DNA of 64,000 bases from Suilimivivens sp963638365 (GTDB taxonomy: Bacteria; Bacillota; Clostridia; Lachnospirales; Lachnospiraceae): the NCBI GenBank assembly GCA_963638365.1, contig CAVHRK010000045.1:1-64000 (forward strand). Direction: 5' to 3'. A program made the position numbers and the translations under genes. The notes under the pieces were generated by a model that saw only the letters and a list, made by a program, of their open reading frames with translations, did no database searches and had not been told where the DNA came from. The first letter of the stretch is position 1. Every line of letters begins with the position of its first letter. Positions 16,409-25,501 of this stretch are shown piece by piece.

Positions 16409-17800
16409 GTGAAACGTTTGGAATCGCTGAAGCGCGTATGTGTATTATGGCTGAGCCTTGTCGGCCTTCTGTTTGAAACAGCAGTTTATGCTTATATCTG
16501 GTTCCGGAATTATTATCCGATTGTAAACCGTTTTAATCTGGGACTGAAATTCTTCTTTAAGGGACATTTATTGATTGTTGCCATTTATTTTGTATTGTTA
16601 TTTTTCTTTACAAGCACGTATGGCGGATTGAAAATCGGATATCTGAAGCCGGGGGATGTCTTTCTTTCCCAACTGGTGTCCCTGTGTATTGTAGATGTGA
16701 TTACTTATTTCCAGATCTCCCTGATGAGCAACCGTCTTGTGCCGGTGGTATACTTTGCGCAGGCTCTGGTGGTACAGCTCCTGATATCTGGAATCTGGAC
16801 GGCGTTCTGTAACTGGGTTTACCGCAGGGTATTTCCACCAAGGGAGATGCTGCTCGTACATGGACATCGCAGCATTGAAGATATTTTACGGAAATTCGAG
16901 TCCCGCAAGGACAAGTACCGTATTACGAAATGCATGAATATTAAGGAAGGAATCTGGAAGATTCAGGAAGAGATTGACTCCGGGTTCCGTGCCGTTGTAT
17001 TATGGGATATTTCTACCGAAGACCGGAATAAGCTGTTGAAATACTGTTACAGCCGGTCTATTCGTGTTTATATGATGCCGAAGATTCCGGATGTACTGGT
17101 TGCCGGAGCCGATCAGCTTCATCTGTTCGATACGCCGATTTTTTTAACGAGAGAATATGCGCTTACTGTCGAGCAGCGCATGGCAAAGAGAATGATCGAT
17201 CTTGTCCTCTCCCTGATACTGACCGTTATTACATCACCGATTATGCTGATTACGGCCATTTGTATCAAGTGCTATGATGGTGGACCGGTTCTGTATAAGC
17301 AGACGCGGTGTACCTGTGGCGGAAGGAAATTTAAGATTATGAAATTCCGCAGTATGAAGGTGGATGCTGAAAAGGACGGTGTAGCAAGACTCGCTTCCAA
17401 GAATGACAGCCGGATTACACCGATCGGTAAATTCATCCGTATGGTGCGGATCGACGAGCTTCCGCAGTTGTTTAATATTCTGATAGGGGACATGTCCTTT
17501 ATCGGACCGCGTCCGGAACGACCGGAGATCATTGCGCAGTACGTGGAGCAGATGCCGGAATTTGTATTTCGTATGAAGGTGAAAGCAGGACTTGCCGGAT
17601 ACGCACAGGTTTATGGCAAATATAACACGACACCGTATGACAAGTTAAAGCTGGATCTGTCTTATATTGAGAATTATTCCTTATGGCTTGACTTAAAGCT
17701 CATGCTGTTAACGATAAAGATTCTGATTAAGCCGGAAAGTACCGAGGGAGTAGACAGTAATCAGACAACAGCCATGAAGAACGGGGAAGACCGCAAATAA
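16409..17800 (+). CDS. Priming sugar-phosphate transferase of polysaccharide synthesis
   Basis: This protein of about 463 residues is a polyprenyl glycosylphosphotransferase. It should start each repeat unit by moving a sugar-phosphate from UDP-sugar to undecaprenyl phosphate. The N-terminal half has four or five membrane helices and a domain of CoA-binding-like fold; the C-terminal third is the catalytic bacterial sugar transferase domain with KRMIDLVLSLI, KIMKFRSMKVDAE, RIDELPQLFNIL, MSFIGPRPERPE and KAGLAGYAQV. Start is uncertain: GTG at 16409 follows GTGAGGT, and another in-frame GTG lies at 16397. The preceding GT2 gene ends 33 bases earlier and the Wzz-like gene starts 16 bases later. 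Confidence 0.9.
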   Translation: MKRLESLKRVCVLWLSLVGLLFETAVYAYIWFRNYYPIVNRFNLGLKFFFKGHLLIVAIYFVLLFFFTSTYGGLKIGYLKPGDVFLSQLVSLCIVDVITYFQISLMSNRLVPVVYFAQALVVQLLISGIWTAFCNWVYRRVFPPREMLLVHGHRSIEDILRKFESRKDKYRITKCMNIKEGIWKIQEEIDSGFRAVVLWDISTEDRNKLLKYCYSRSIRVYMMPKIPDVLVAGADQLHLFDTPIFLTREYALTVEQRMAKRMIDLVLSLILTVITSPIMLITAICIKCYDGGPVLYKQTRCTCGGRKFKIMKFRSMKVDAEKDGVARLASKNDSRITPIGKFIRMVRIDELPQLFNILIGDMSFIGPRPERPEIIAQYVEQMPEFVFRMKVKAGLAGYAQVYGKYNTTPYDKLKLDLSYIENYSLWLDLKLMLLTIKILIKPESTEGVDSNQTTAMKNGEDRK

Positions 17801-17816
17801 AGGAAAGTGAACACAC

Positions 17817-18956
17817 ATGAACGAAGATTATAAGAACCGGGGAATGGATCTGAAACGCTTCACCCTGTATTTTCAGAAAAAAATATGGATTATTTTATTG
17901 CTTATTCTTGTGGGCGGAACGATCGGTGCAATTTCGTACCGGATGATCCGGACTATGAAGATGCCTGTGGAATATGAAAGTGTTTCCAAGCTGTACATTA
18001 CCTTTAACCAGGATGAAAACGGGGATGTGTACCAGTACTATAATGGTTACACCTGGAATGAACTGTTGGATACCGATCCCATTCTGATTGCAATTATGAA
18101 TCACCTCACAGGGTATGAGGAAGAGGAAGTCAAGAATGCAACTTCCGCAGAGATTCTGTCCGATATCCGTCTGCTTACCATAACCGTGAAGGGTGACAGT
18201 GAGAAGATGGTGCGCGAAATTCAGGCGGCTGTGGAAGAGGGACTGGCCGATTATGCGGACCAGAGTGAGGAGCTTCGCAGGATTGTCACCATCCGGTCGG
18301 ATATGCCGAAGCGTATATACTGGAGTGACGATACCACCAAAGCACTGATTGCAGGGGCACTTCTGTTTGGGCTTATTGGGTTCCTTGTTTTCGGATTTAT
18401 GTATGTACTGGATGATGGGGTATATGTGCAAGCTGATGTGGAACGCAGATATCCCTATAAAGCGTTGGGGATTATGACGCGGAACCAGAAGGGATTACAG
18501 CCTTTTGTCAAGGAATTGAAAGCAGATCTTCTGTATGTGATGGGGAACTCCCGGGACATGCTGCTGCTGGACATGGATAATCATGGAGAATTGCGTCAGG
18601 CTGATATGGATAAACTCTTAAACTGGGAAGAGGGCGGAACCCTTGGCGGTGATAAGGATATCGGTGGCGAACTGGTATGGCATGTCCGCCAGGATGATGA
18701 GGACGAGGAGGACGAAGATATTCTTCCCGAGCCTAAAGAATGGAATATTACCGTATTTAATGAAAGTGACATGGGAGAAGAGCAATGTGAAACCATCCGT
18801 AAGAACGGAGGGGTGATTCTGCTGATCCCGTTTGGAAATGATGTGAGTCGTAAGACCGAGAGAATGCTGACCTTCTTAAAGAATCAGGACTGCAACGTTT
18901 ACGGCATTATCGTGACAGAAGCCGATGAGGAGTATCTGAACCGGTACTTCGCATAG
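17817..18956 (+). CDS. Wzz-like chain-length protein with degenerate kinase-like tail
   Basis: This 379-residue protein has the topology of a polysaccharide co-polymerase. A first helix is near residues 24-44 (IWIILLLILVGGTIGAISY), an extracellular part follows, and a second helix lies near 180-202. The extracellular part includes YESVSKLYITF, the usual Wzz N-terminal strand. The cytoplasmic part (about 205-379) resembles the fold of bacterial tyrosine kinases (VILLIPFGNDVSRKTERML, VYGIIVTEAD) but shows no Walker A, A' or B motif. It also holds a Glu/Asp-rich loop (DDEDEEDEDILPE). No Tyr-rich tail is visible. It probably sets chain length with the EpsG polymerase; the tail could be a non-catalytic regulatory domain. 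Confidence 0.72.
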   Translation: MNEDYKNRGMDLKRFTLYFQKKIWIILLLILVGGTIGAISYRMIRTMKMPVEYESVSKLYITFNQDENGDVYQYYNGYTWNELLDTDPILIAIMNHLTGYEEEEVKNATSAEILSDIRLLTITVKGDSEKMVREIQAAVEEGLADYADQSEELRRIVTIRSDMPKRIYWSDDTTKALIAGALLFGLIGFLVFGFMYVLDDGVYVQADVERRYPYKALGIMTRNQKGLQPFVKELKADLLYVMGNSRDMLLLDMDNHGELRQADMDKLLNWEEGGTLGGDKDIGGELVWHVRQDDEDEEDEDILPEPKEWNITVFNESDMGEEQCETIRKNGGVILLIPFGNDVSRKTERMLTFLKNQDCNVYGIIVTEADEEYLNRYFA

Positions 18957-18996
18957 CATGAACCGTCACAAACAAGCACGGAAAGCAGGATAAGTT

Positions 18997-19779
18997 ATGA
19001 AGCTTCAATTACTGGTATCGGCCGTGAATGAGGAGGTTCAGACACTGGCGGAGCGTATGAATATCCGGACGGATGCATGGATTGTGAATCAGTGCGACCG
19101 GTTTGGATATCAGGAATATGAATACAGGGGATGTACCATCCGGTGCCTGTCGATGGCAGAGCGCGGCGTTGGACTGAGCCGTAATACGGCACTGATGCGT
19201 GCGGACGGAGATATTCTCCTGTTTTCGGATGAAGATCTTGTATATGAGGATGATTATGAGCAGAAGGTGCTGCAGGCATTTGAACAGCATCCGGAAGCAC
19301 AGGTCATCACCTTCAACTTTGAAGTAGACGAACGTAGAAGAACCTATTATAACGAAACCGGGCATTGGGTTCATTGGTATAATTATGGCAGATATCCGGC
19401 GTATGCGATTGCTGTGCGTAAGGATGCTGTCTGGAAGGCTAACGTCACATATTCCCTGCTATATGGCGGCGGCGCGAAATACAGCAACGGAGAGGACAGC
19501 CTGTTTTTGCATGACTGTCTGAAAAAGGGACTGCGGATTTATGCAGATACGGCGTTATTAGGCAGAGAGGTATATCGGGAGTCCACCTGGTTTTCAGGAT
19601 ACCATGAGAAGTTCTTCCTTGACAGAGGAGTATTGTATCACGATCTCTACGGATGTATGGCGAAGCCGTTTTCCATCCGTTTTTTGTGGAGCAACCGGAA
19701 AGAAATGCTTACCACAATGGATTTCCGCTCGGCTTACAGGCTGATGAAGCGGGGAATCCGGGAAGGAAAGCTGCGATAG
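18997..19779 (+). CDS. Family 2-like glycosyltransferase
   Basis: This 260-residue protein has a GT-A type nucleotide-sugar fold: N-terminal strand LQLLVSAVNEE, GLSRNTALMRADGDILLFSDED with a DED metal site near residue 85, and a conserved acidic ED (GEDSLFLHDCL) near residue 165 that often serves as catalytic base. It is soluble and should add one sugar to the growing lipid-linked unit on the inner membrane face. AAAGCAGGATAAGTT precedes the ATG. Sugar specificity is unknown. Confidence 0.8.
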   Translation: MKLQLLVSAVNEEVQTLAERMNIRTDAWIVNQCDRFGYQEYEYRGCTIRCLSMAERGVGLSRNTALMRADGDILLFSDEDLVYEDDYEQKVLQAFEQHPEAQVITFNFEVDERRRTYYNETGHWVHWYNYGRYPAYAIAVRKDAVWKANVTYSLLYGGGAKYSNGEDSLFLHDCLKKGLRIYADTALLGREVYRESTWFSGYHEKFFLDRGVLYHDLYGCMAKPFSIRFLWSNRKEMLTTMDFRSAYRLMKRGIREGKLR

Positions 19780-19794
19780 GCGGAGAGGGCGCTT

Positions 19795-20904
19795 ATGATT
19801 TTATATGTTTTGGTAGGAGTGCTGGCGGTAGGACTTTCATTGCCGGTCGATAATCATTATGAAAACAAAGGATTTTTATATACACGCCAACAGATACTGA
19901 ACAGGCTTTGTCTGGTATCTGTTTTTCTGCTTTTATTTCTGGTGTCTGCCCTTCGTCTGAATGTGGGAAATGATTATGCAAAGTACGTGGAATTTATGCA
20001 TCTGATCCGGTGTGACGCCATGGTTCCTACGGAGTTTGGTTTCAACTGGGTTGTGAAAATTCTGTACGGAATCAGCGGATTTGAGAACTATCTGCTCGTC
20101 TTTGCCGTGTTTGCGTTTGCAACCATTTACCTGTTTTTAAAGGCGATCTATCAGCAGGCGGATTCGTTTCCGTTCAGCTTCTTCCTGTTTATGGCACTGG
20201 GATATTATTTCCAGACCTTTAATACCGTGCGTTATTATCTGGCACTTGCGATTGCACTGTTTGCAATTCCCTATGTCCTTCGTAAAGAGTGGGGCAAATT
20301 CATTCTGCTGATTCTGCTTGGGGCAACCATGCATAAGTCGCTGCTTGTCGTACTTCCGCTCTATTTCCTTGCTTCCCTGTGTTGGAAAAAGTGGCAGCTT
20401 GTTCTTGCAGCACTGTTCTGTTCGACCTTTTTCTTCCTGCAGGATTTCTATTTAAAGCTTGTTGTATTTTTATATCCGACCTATGAGGATACCGAGTATT
20501 TAGAGGGCGGAACCAGCATGATTAATATTCTGCGCTGTGCAGGCGTGCTTGTTCTGGCGCTGCTTTGTTATAAGAAGTGTGTGAAGGAGAATGCAAGGAA
20601 CCGCTTTTACTTTTACTGTAATCTGGGCGCACTGGTCATGTATGTCTGCTGCTCGTTTTTGCCGATTATTTCAAGAATCGGATATTATCTGACGATTACC
20701 CACATCTTCTTTCTTCCGGCACTGGTGAATGGAATTGAGAATGAGAAGCTTAAGAAGCTATGCCGCGTGGGGGTGATTCTGGCGGGAATATTGTATTTTG
20801 CCGTGTTTATTCTGATGAAAGCAGGAGAGAACGGGCTTCGTATTCTGCCCTACCAGACCTTCCTGTTTCATGAGATGGTGCCGATTTTATCAGACGTAAC
20901 GTAG
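19795..20904 (+). CDS. EpsG-family polysaccharide polymerase
   Basis: This 369-residue, very hydrophobic protein has about 10-12 predicted helices and the EpsG/Wzy-like signature LRLNVGNDYAKYVEFM near residue 55. A second loop reads FNTVRYYLALAIALFAIPYVLRK and GATMHKSLLVVLPLYF, the regions usually conserved in EpsG proteins. It would join repeat units outside the membrane. It begins 15 bases after the GT gene, with GCGGAGAGGGC upstream, and belongs to the same operon. Confidence 0.85.
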   Translation: MILYVLVGVLAVGLSLPVDNHYENKGFLYTRQQILNRLCLVSVFLLLFLVSALRLNVGNDYAKYVEFMHLIRCDAMVPTEFGFNWVVKILYGISGFENYLLVFAVFAFATIYLFLKAIYQQADSFPFSFFLFMALGYYFQTFNTVRYYLALAIALFAIPYVLRKEWGKFILLILLGATMHKSLLVVLPLYFLASLCWKKWQLVLAALFCSTFFFLQDFYLKLVVFLYPTYEDTEYLEGGTSMINILRCAGVLVLALLCYKKCVKENARNRFYFYCNLGALVMYVCCSFLPIISRIGYYLTITHIFFLPALVNGIENEKLKKLCRVGVILAGILYFAVFILMKAGENGLRILPYQTFLFHEMVPILSDVT

Positions 20905-20938
20905 GGTTAAAGGACAGTATAAATTCAGGAGGTGTGAA

Positions 20939-21748
20939 ATGACACCGTTTTTCTCGATCGTGGTGGTATGCTTAAATCCCGGTGAAAAGCTGCTGCAAAC
21001 CCTGCAGAGTATTCAGAAGCAGGCTTTCCGGGATTATGAAGTGATTATAAAGGATGGTGTCTCAACGGATGGCTCATTACAGAAGTTAGATTCCGATCAG
21101 CCCGGTTTACATGTTGTGACGAAACCGGACCGGGGAATCTACGATGCCATGAATCAGGCGGTGCAGGAGACAAAGGGGCAGTTTGTTTTCTTTTTAAATT
21201 GTGGGGACCGGTTCATGGATGGGCAGGTACTTGCAAACATGCATGACCGGATTGCCGAGAGGGAACAGACTGGTGCAGCGCAATCCATGATTTATTATGG
21301 AGATGTGTATGAGCGTGTGACAGGTCAGCTTGTTTCTTCGAACCCGAAGCTTGATGCATTTGGATGCTACCGGAATGTGCCGTGCCATCAGGCGTGTTTT
21401 TATGAACGGGAGCTGCTTTTGCAGCATCCGTTTGAACTCGAATACCGGGTACGGGCCGATTATGAGCAGTTTCTGTGGTGTTTTTTTGAAGCGAAGGCGA
21501 ATCCTTTTTATACCGGGATTACGGTTGCAGATTATGAAGGCGGTGGATTTTCGGAAACGAAGAAGAATCTTGTCCTTTCGAAAGAGGAACATAAGAAAAT
21601 TGTACGGAAATATCTGTCTTTCGGACAGCGGTTTACTTACCGGCTGATTCTTTGCCTGACGCTTGCGCCTCTCCGGACCTGGATTTCGAAGAATGAGAAG
21701 ACGGCAGCACTTTATAACAGGCTGAAGTCGGCACTTTATCGGAGGTGA
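20939..21748 (+). CDS. Family 2 glycosyltransferase (WcaA-like)
   Basis: This 269-residue soluble GT2 enzyme has FSIVVVCLNPGEKLLQTL, IIKDGVSTDGS, KPDRGIYDAMNQAV and FFLNCGDRF, matching the WcaA-like subgroup of the family. The central acidic motif appears as RADYEQFLW. AGGAGGTGTGAA precedes the ATG. It should add one sugar of the repeat unit; the sugar is not identifiable. Confidence 0.87.
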   Translation: MTPFFSIVVVCLNPGEKLLQTLQSIQKQAFRDYEVIIKDGVSTDGSLQKLDSDQPGLHVVTKPDRGIYDAMNQAVQETKGQFVFFLNCGDRFMDGQVLANMHDRIAEREQTGAAQSMIYYGDVYERVTGQLVSSNPKLDAFGCYRNVPCHQACFYERELLLQHPFELEYRVRADYEQFLWCFFEAKANPFYTGITVADYEGGGFSETKKNLVLSKEEHKKIVRKYLSFGQRFTYRLILCLTLAPLRTWISKNEKTAALYNRLKSALYRR

Positions 21749-21824
21749 GTTTGACAGAGAACAGACAGGAATGACAGCGCATGTCAATAAGGATACAAAG
21801 TATCAGGAAAAGGGGGATTGGCAG

Positions 21825-23192
21825 ATGAAGAAAGTCTTATGGATTTGTAACATCATGCTTCCGGCGATTGCAAGGGAACTGGGGATGCCCTATTCAAACC
21901 GGGAGGGATGGTTATCCGGAATTTATGAAAAGACGCTGCAGGGCGAAGTCCCGTTTGAGATTATGGTCTGCTTTCCGATGAGGAAGGAAGATCTGACAAA
22001 GATACCGGTGACGAGTATTCTCAACTGCGATGCAGCAGAAGCAGAGGAAAAAGCAGGAACCGGAAGAAGTGGGAAGAACAGAACGAACGCCGGATTTCTG
22101 AAGATTAAGGGATTCCGGACGCCGTGCTATGCGTTTGAGGAGGATTTAACGAGGCCGGAAAACTATGATCCGGGACTGGAAGCACGGATCCAGGGAATCC
22201 TGAAGGATGCAAAACCGGATATGATTCATATTTTCGGGACGGAATTTCCACATTGTCTGGCGGCAGTACGAGCCTTTCACAATCCACAGAAGACACTGAT
22301 CGGGATACAGGGATTGTGTGGAGAGATTGCAAAGACCTACCGTGCAGGGCTTCCGGAAAATGTGTTTAAGCAGGCATCCTTCCGCGATGTGATAAGACAG
22401 GATTCCATGCTTCAGCAGCAGAATAAGTTTTATCAGCGGGCCGAGAATGAGCGGCAGGCGCTTCTTCTTACCGATCATATCACAGGAAGAACGGAATTTG
22501 ACCGTGCGGAGACTGCGAAGATTAATCCGCGTGCCAATTATTATTCGATGAATGAAACCATGCGCCAGGAATTTTACGATGGCGAATGGAAGCTGGAACA
22601 GACTGAGCGTCACAGTATTTTTTTAGGGCAGGGCGACTATCCGCTTAAGGGAATGCATTTTCTGCTTGAGGCGATGGGAAGATTGAAGGAAAGTTATCCG
22701 GATCTGAAGCTTTATGTTGCCGGAAACAGTATTATTTCCCATGAAACGGCGAAGGACAAATGCAAGATTTCCGCATATGGGAAGTACCTGCTTGTGCTGA
22801 TTCAGTTATATGAGCTGCAGGATCAGGTCATTGTACTGGGGAAGCTGTCTGCCGAAGAAATGAAGGCACAGTTCCTGCGTTCGAGCGTTTTCGTATGTCC
22901 GTCAGTAATGGAAAACTCCCCCAATACAATTGGAGAGGCAATGCTTCTTGGAGTACCGGTGGTGGCTTCCCGGACGGGAGGAATTCCGAGTATGGTCGAG
23001 GATGGCGTGACAGGGCTTCTGTTTCATAATGAGGATGCCGACGATCTGGCAGATTCCATTGACCGGATCTGGTCTGATCAGACGCTGGTGAAGGAATTGT
23101 CGGCACATGAACGTATCCGCGCATCCCATATCCATGATGGAAATAAGAATTATGAGCGGTTACTGGAAATATACCGGGAGATTTTAGAATGA
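21825..23192 (+). CDS. Family 4 glycosyltransferase
   Basis: This protein of about 455 residues is a GT-B fold retaining glycosyltransferase. The C-terminal domain carries IFLGQGDYPLKGMHFLLEA, FVCPSVMENSPNTIGEAML (the E-x7-E donor-binding region) and PVVASRTGGIPSMVEDG. The N-terminal acceptor domain includes DMIHIFGTEFPHCLA. I chose the ATG at 21825 because AAAGGGGGA lies just upstream and it gives a standard MKKVLWICN start; an earlier ATG at 21771 has no such site. Its stop overlaps the next gene start. Confidence 0.88.
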   Translation: MKKVLWICNIMLPAIARELGMPYSNREGWLSGIYEKTLQGEVPFEIMVCFPMRKEDLTKIPVTSILNCDAAEAEEKAGTGRSGKNRTNAGFLKIKGFRTPCYAFEEDLTRPENYDPGLEARIQGILKDAKPDMIHIFGTEFPHCLAAVRAFHNPQKTLIGIQGLCGEIAKTYRAGLPENVFKQASFRDVIRQDSMLQQQNKFYQRAENERQALLLTDHITGRTEFDRAETAKINPRANYYSMNETMRQEFYDGEWKLEQTERHSIFLGQGDYPLKGMHFLLEAMGRLKESYPDLKLYVAGNSIISHETAKDKCKISAYGKYLLVLIQLYELQDQVIVLGKLSAEEMKAQFLRSSVFVCPSVMENSPNTIGEAMLLGVPVVASRTGGIPSMVEDGVTGLLFHNEDADDLADSIDRIWSDQTLVKELSAHERIRASHIHDGNKNYERLLEIYREILE

Positions 23193-24358
23193 CCATAACG
23201 TTTGTTTCAAATTATATCAATCATCACCAGATTCCCTTTTCCAATGCGATGTATGCCCAGTTGGGGGAGGAGTACTGCTTTATCCAGACAGAGCCGATGG
23301 AAGAGGAACGCCGTAACATGGGCTGGTCCCTTGATGGAGAGAAGATTCCTTATGTGCACTGTCTTTATGAGGAGTCAGACTTCTGTATCCGGAAGATCAT
23401 GGAGAGCGACTGTGTGCTTGCCGGCTGGAGCGGCAGGGAGGATCTGATCGAACAAAGACTGAATGCCGGGAAACTGACCTTCCGCGTCACCGAGCGGATT
23501 TACCGTGAGGGACAGTGGAAAGCCATTTCGCCGAAAGGGTTATACCATAAATATAAAGAGCATATCCGATACCGGAACGCACCGGCCTATCTGCTTTGTG
23601 CCGGGGCTTATGTGGCATCGGATTTCCGGCTGATTCATGCCTACCCGGGGAAAATGCTGAAATTCGGATATTTCCCGGAGCTTCGTACTTACGAAGGGGA
23701 CACCCTCTGGGAGAAAAAGCGGAACGACGGGATCGATATTATTTTTGCCGGACGATTTATTCCATTGAAGCATCCGGAATATATGATCCGGCTGGCTGCG
23801 GACCTTAAGAAACTGTGGGAAGATGGTCAGAGTAAGGCTAGTACAGGAACAGCGTTCCCTCCGATCCGGATTCATATGGCAGGAAGCGGGCCGATGGAAG
23901 AGGAGCTGCGGCAGATGGCGAAGGAGCTGCAGGTTGAAGATGAGGTCATTTTCTATGGCTTCCAGTCTCCGGCAGCGGTACGTGACCGGATGGAACAGAG
24001 TCACATTATGGTGTTCCCGAGTAACCACTTAGAGGGCTGGGGAGCCGTGGTGAATGAAGCAATGAACAGTGGCTGTGCGGTTGCTGCCTGTGGACAGGCG
24101 GGAGCCGTGCCCTATTTGATTCAAAATGGGGAAAATGGGTTTATTTTCAAGAAGGATTATCAGGAATTGCTGCAGGAAGTGACAGAGCTTGTGAAGAATC
24201 CGGAGCTGCGGATGCGTATGGCAAAAGCAGCGAATGAAACCATTACGACCTGTTGGAATGCGGAGCATGCAGCCTCGGAGCTGCTGCGGGTGATTAAGGA
24301 AGTGCAGAGGACAGGAAAACTTGTGCCTGCAAAGGAAGGACCTTTGAGTAGGGCATAA
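23189..24358 (+). CDS. Family 4 glycosyltransferase
   Basis: This 389-residue GT-B enzyme begins ITFVSNYINHHQIPFSNAM, a usual acceptor-domain start. The C-terminal domain has IIFAGRFIPLKHPEYMIRL, HMAGSGPMEEELRQMA and VFPSNHLEGWGAVVNEAMNSG with the donor-binding glutamates. It overlaps the preceding GT4 by four bases (ATGA), so both are translationally coupled and probably act in sequence on the same repeat unit. Confidence 0.88.
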   Translation: MTITFVSNYINHHQIPFSNAMYAQLGEEYCFIQTEPMEEERRNMGWSLDGEKIPYVHCLYEESDFCIRKIMESDCVLAGWSGREDLIEQRLNAGKLTFRVTERIYREGQWKAISPKGLYHKYKEHIRYRNAPAYLLCAGAYVASDFRLIHAYPGKMLKFGYFPELRTYEGDTLWEKKRNDGIDIIFAGRFIPLKHPEYMIRLAADLKKLWEDGQSKASTGTAFPPIRIHMAGSGPMEEELRQMAKELQVEDEVIFYGFQSPAAVRDRMEQSHIMVFPSNHLEGWGAVVNEAMNSGCAVAACGQAGAVPYLIQNGENGFIFKKDYQELLQEVTELVKNPELRMRMAKAANETITTCWNAEHAASELLRVIKEVQRTGKLVPAKEGPLSRA

Positions 24359-24475
24359 AGTAATGGCTGTAAATAAAGCTATATGATGTCTGCTTGTGAT
24401 GAGTGATTCAGGAATTAAAGAAGCTAAGTGATAGTAAGAGCCTTGAAAAGGTATGAGTTTAGAAAGGATTTTGAG

Positions 24476-25501
24476 ATGGATCAACCGATAATAATCAGCG
24501 TGATTGTGCCAGTTTATAATATATTTGACTACCTGCCAAGATGTGTGGACTCCATACGGAAGCAGACCTATCCCTACCTTGATATTATTCTGGTGGATGA
24601 TGGTTCAACAGACCGTACCGGCGCACTGGCAGAAAAGATGGCACTTGAGGATCAGCGGATCCGTGTTTTTCATAAGGAAAACGGGGGCTCTTCCTCTGCG
24701 AGAAACTTAGGGATTGCCCAGGCTAAGGGTGAGTATCTGGGTTTTGTGGACAGTGATGATTATATTGAGCCGGAGATGTACGAGAGGCTTCTGGCGGCAG
24801 CAGTTCAGGAGAATCTGCTGATGGTACAGTGTTCGCGGGATGAAATTGACGAGCAGGGAAATCGTCTTCCGAATGTCTGTGAACCGCCGGAAGAAGCAGA
24901 GATCCGGGACAGCCAGTTTCTTATGAGGGAACTGCTGCTTCATCGTGGGGACTGCTCTTTCTGCACTAGACTGACGCACCGGTCCCTGTTTGAAAACCGG
25001 AAATTCCCGGAAGGAGAACTGAATGAGGACTTTTATCTGCTGGTGCAGATGCTGCCGGAGGTTCCGCAGATTGCCGTACTGCCACAGCAGGACTATCATG
25101 TATTTTATCGTTACGGAAGCAATTCCAGAACGCATGATGAAAATTATTTTCCTCCCGTGTTTACGGATATTGTAAGGAATGCGGACCGTGTTTCGAAGAT
25201 TGTGGAGGAGCAGTACCCGCTTCTTACACAGGAAGCCATGCGGTTCGGGTTATTTCAGCGGCTGGATTATATGCTGCATATTCCGATTTCGATGATGAAT
25301 TCTGATAATGAATTTTATCAGCAGGTGAAGCAATACCTTCGTAGGCATAAAAAGGATATCCGGAAGAATCCTTATCTGACAAAGAAGAATAAAACCTATC
25401 TTCTTTTGCTCGGAACGGCACCAAAGCTGGTACGAAAGGTGCATTGGGCATTGCGGAAAAACAAGATTCAAGAGGAGAATTCGCGTGGAGAAAAAGAGTA
25501 A
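24476..25501 (+). CDS. Family 2 glycosyltransferase
   Basis: This protein of about 341 residues starts IISVIVPVYNIFDYLPRC, continues with LVDDGSTDRT, NGGSSSARNLGIAQAKGEY and the DXD motif VDSDDYIEP, all standard for GT2 enzymes of capsule and exopolysaccharide clusters. The acidic motif LNEDFYLLVQML near residue 185 fits the catalytic base. The ATG at 24476 follows AAAGGA by eight bases; the frame is open further upstream but without a site. The last 17 bases overlap the next gene. Confidence 0.88.
   Translation: MDQPIIISVIVPVYNIFDYLPRCVDSIRKQTYPYLDIILVDDGSTDRTGALAEKMALEDQRIRVFHKENGGSSSARNLGIAQAKGEYLGFVDSDDYIEPEMYERLLAAAVQENLLMVQCSRDEIDEQGNRLPNVCEPPEEAEIRDSQFLMRELLLHRGDCSFCTRLTHRSLFENRKFPEGELNEDFYLLVQMLPEVPQIAVLPQQDYHVFYRYGSNSRTHDENYFPPVFTDIVRNADRVSKIVEEQYPLLTQEAMRFGLFQRLDYMLHIPISMMNSDNEFYQQVKQYLRRHKKDIRKNPYLTKKNKTYLLLLGTAPKLVRKVHWALRKNKIQEENSRGEKE

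Noticed and set aside
18700..18760. Acidic stretch read as a sequencing error
   Set aside because: The reading frame is intact across it and the codons are mixed, so it is taken as a real Glu/Asp-rich loop.
25485..25501. Frameshift between the GT2 and GT39-like genes
   Set aside because: The 17-base overlap leaves both proteins with normal ends and the GTG has its own AGGAG site; it is ordinary gene packing.
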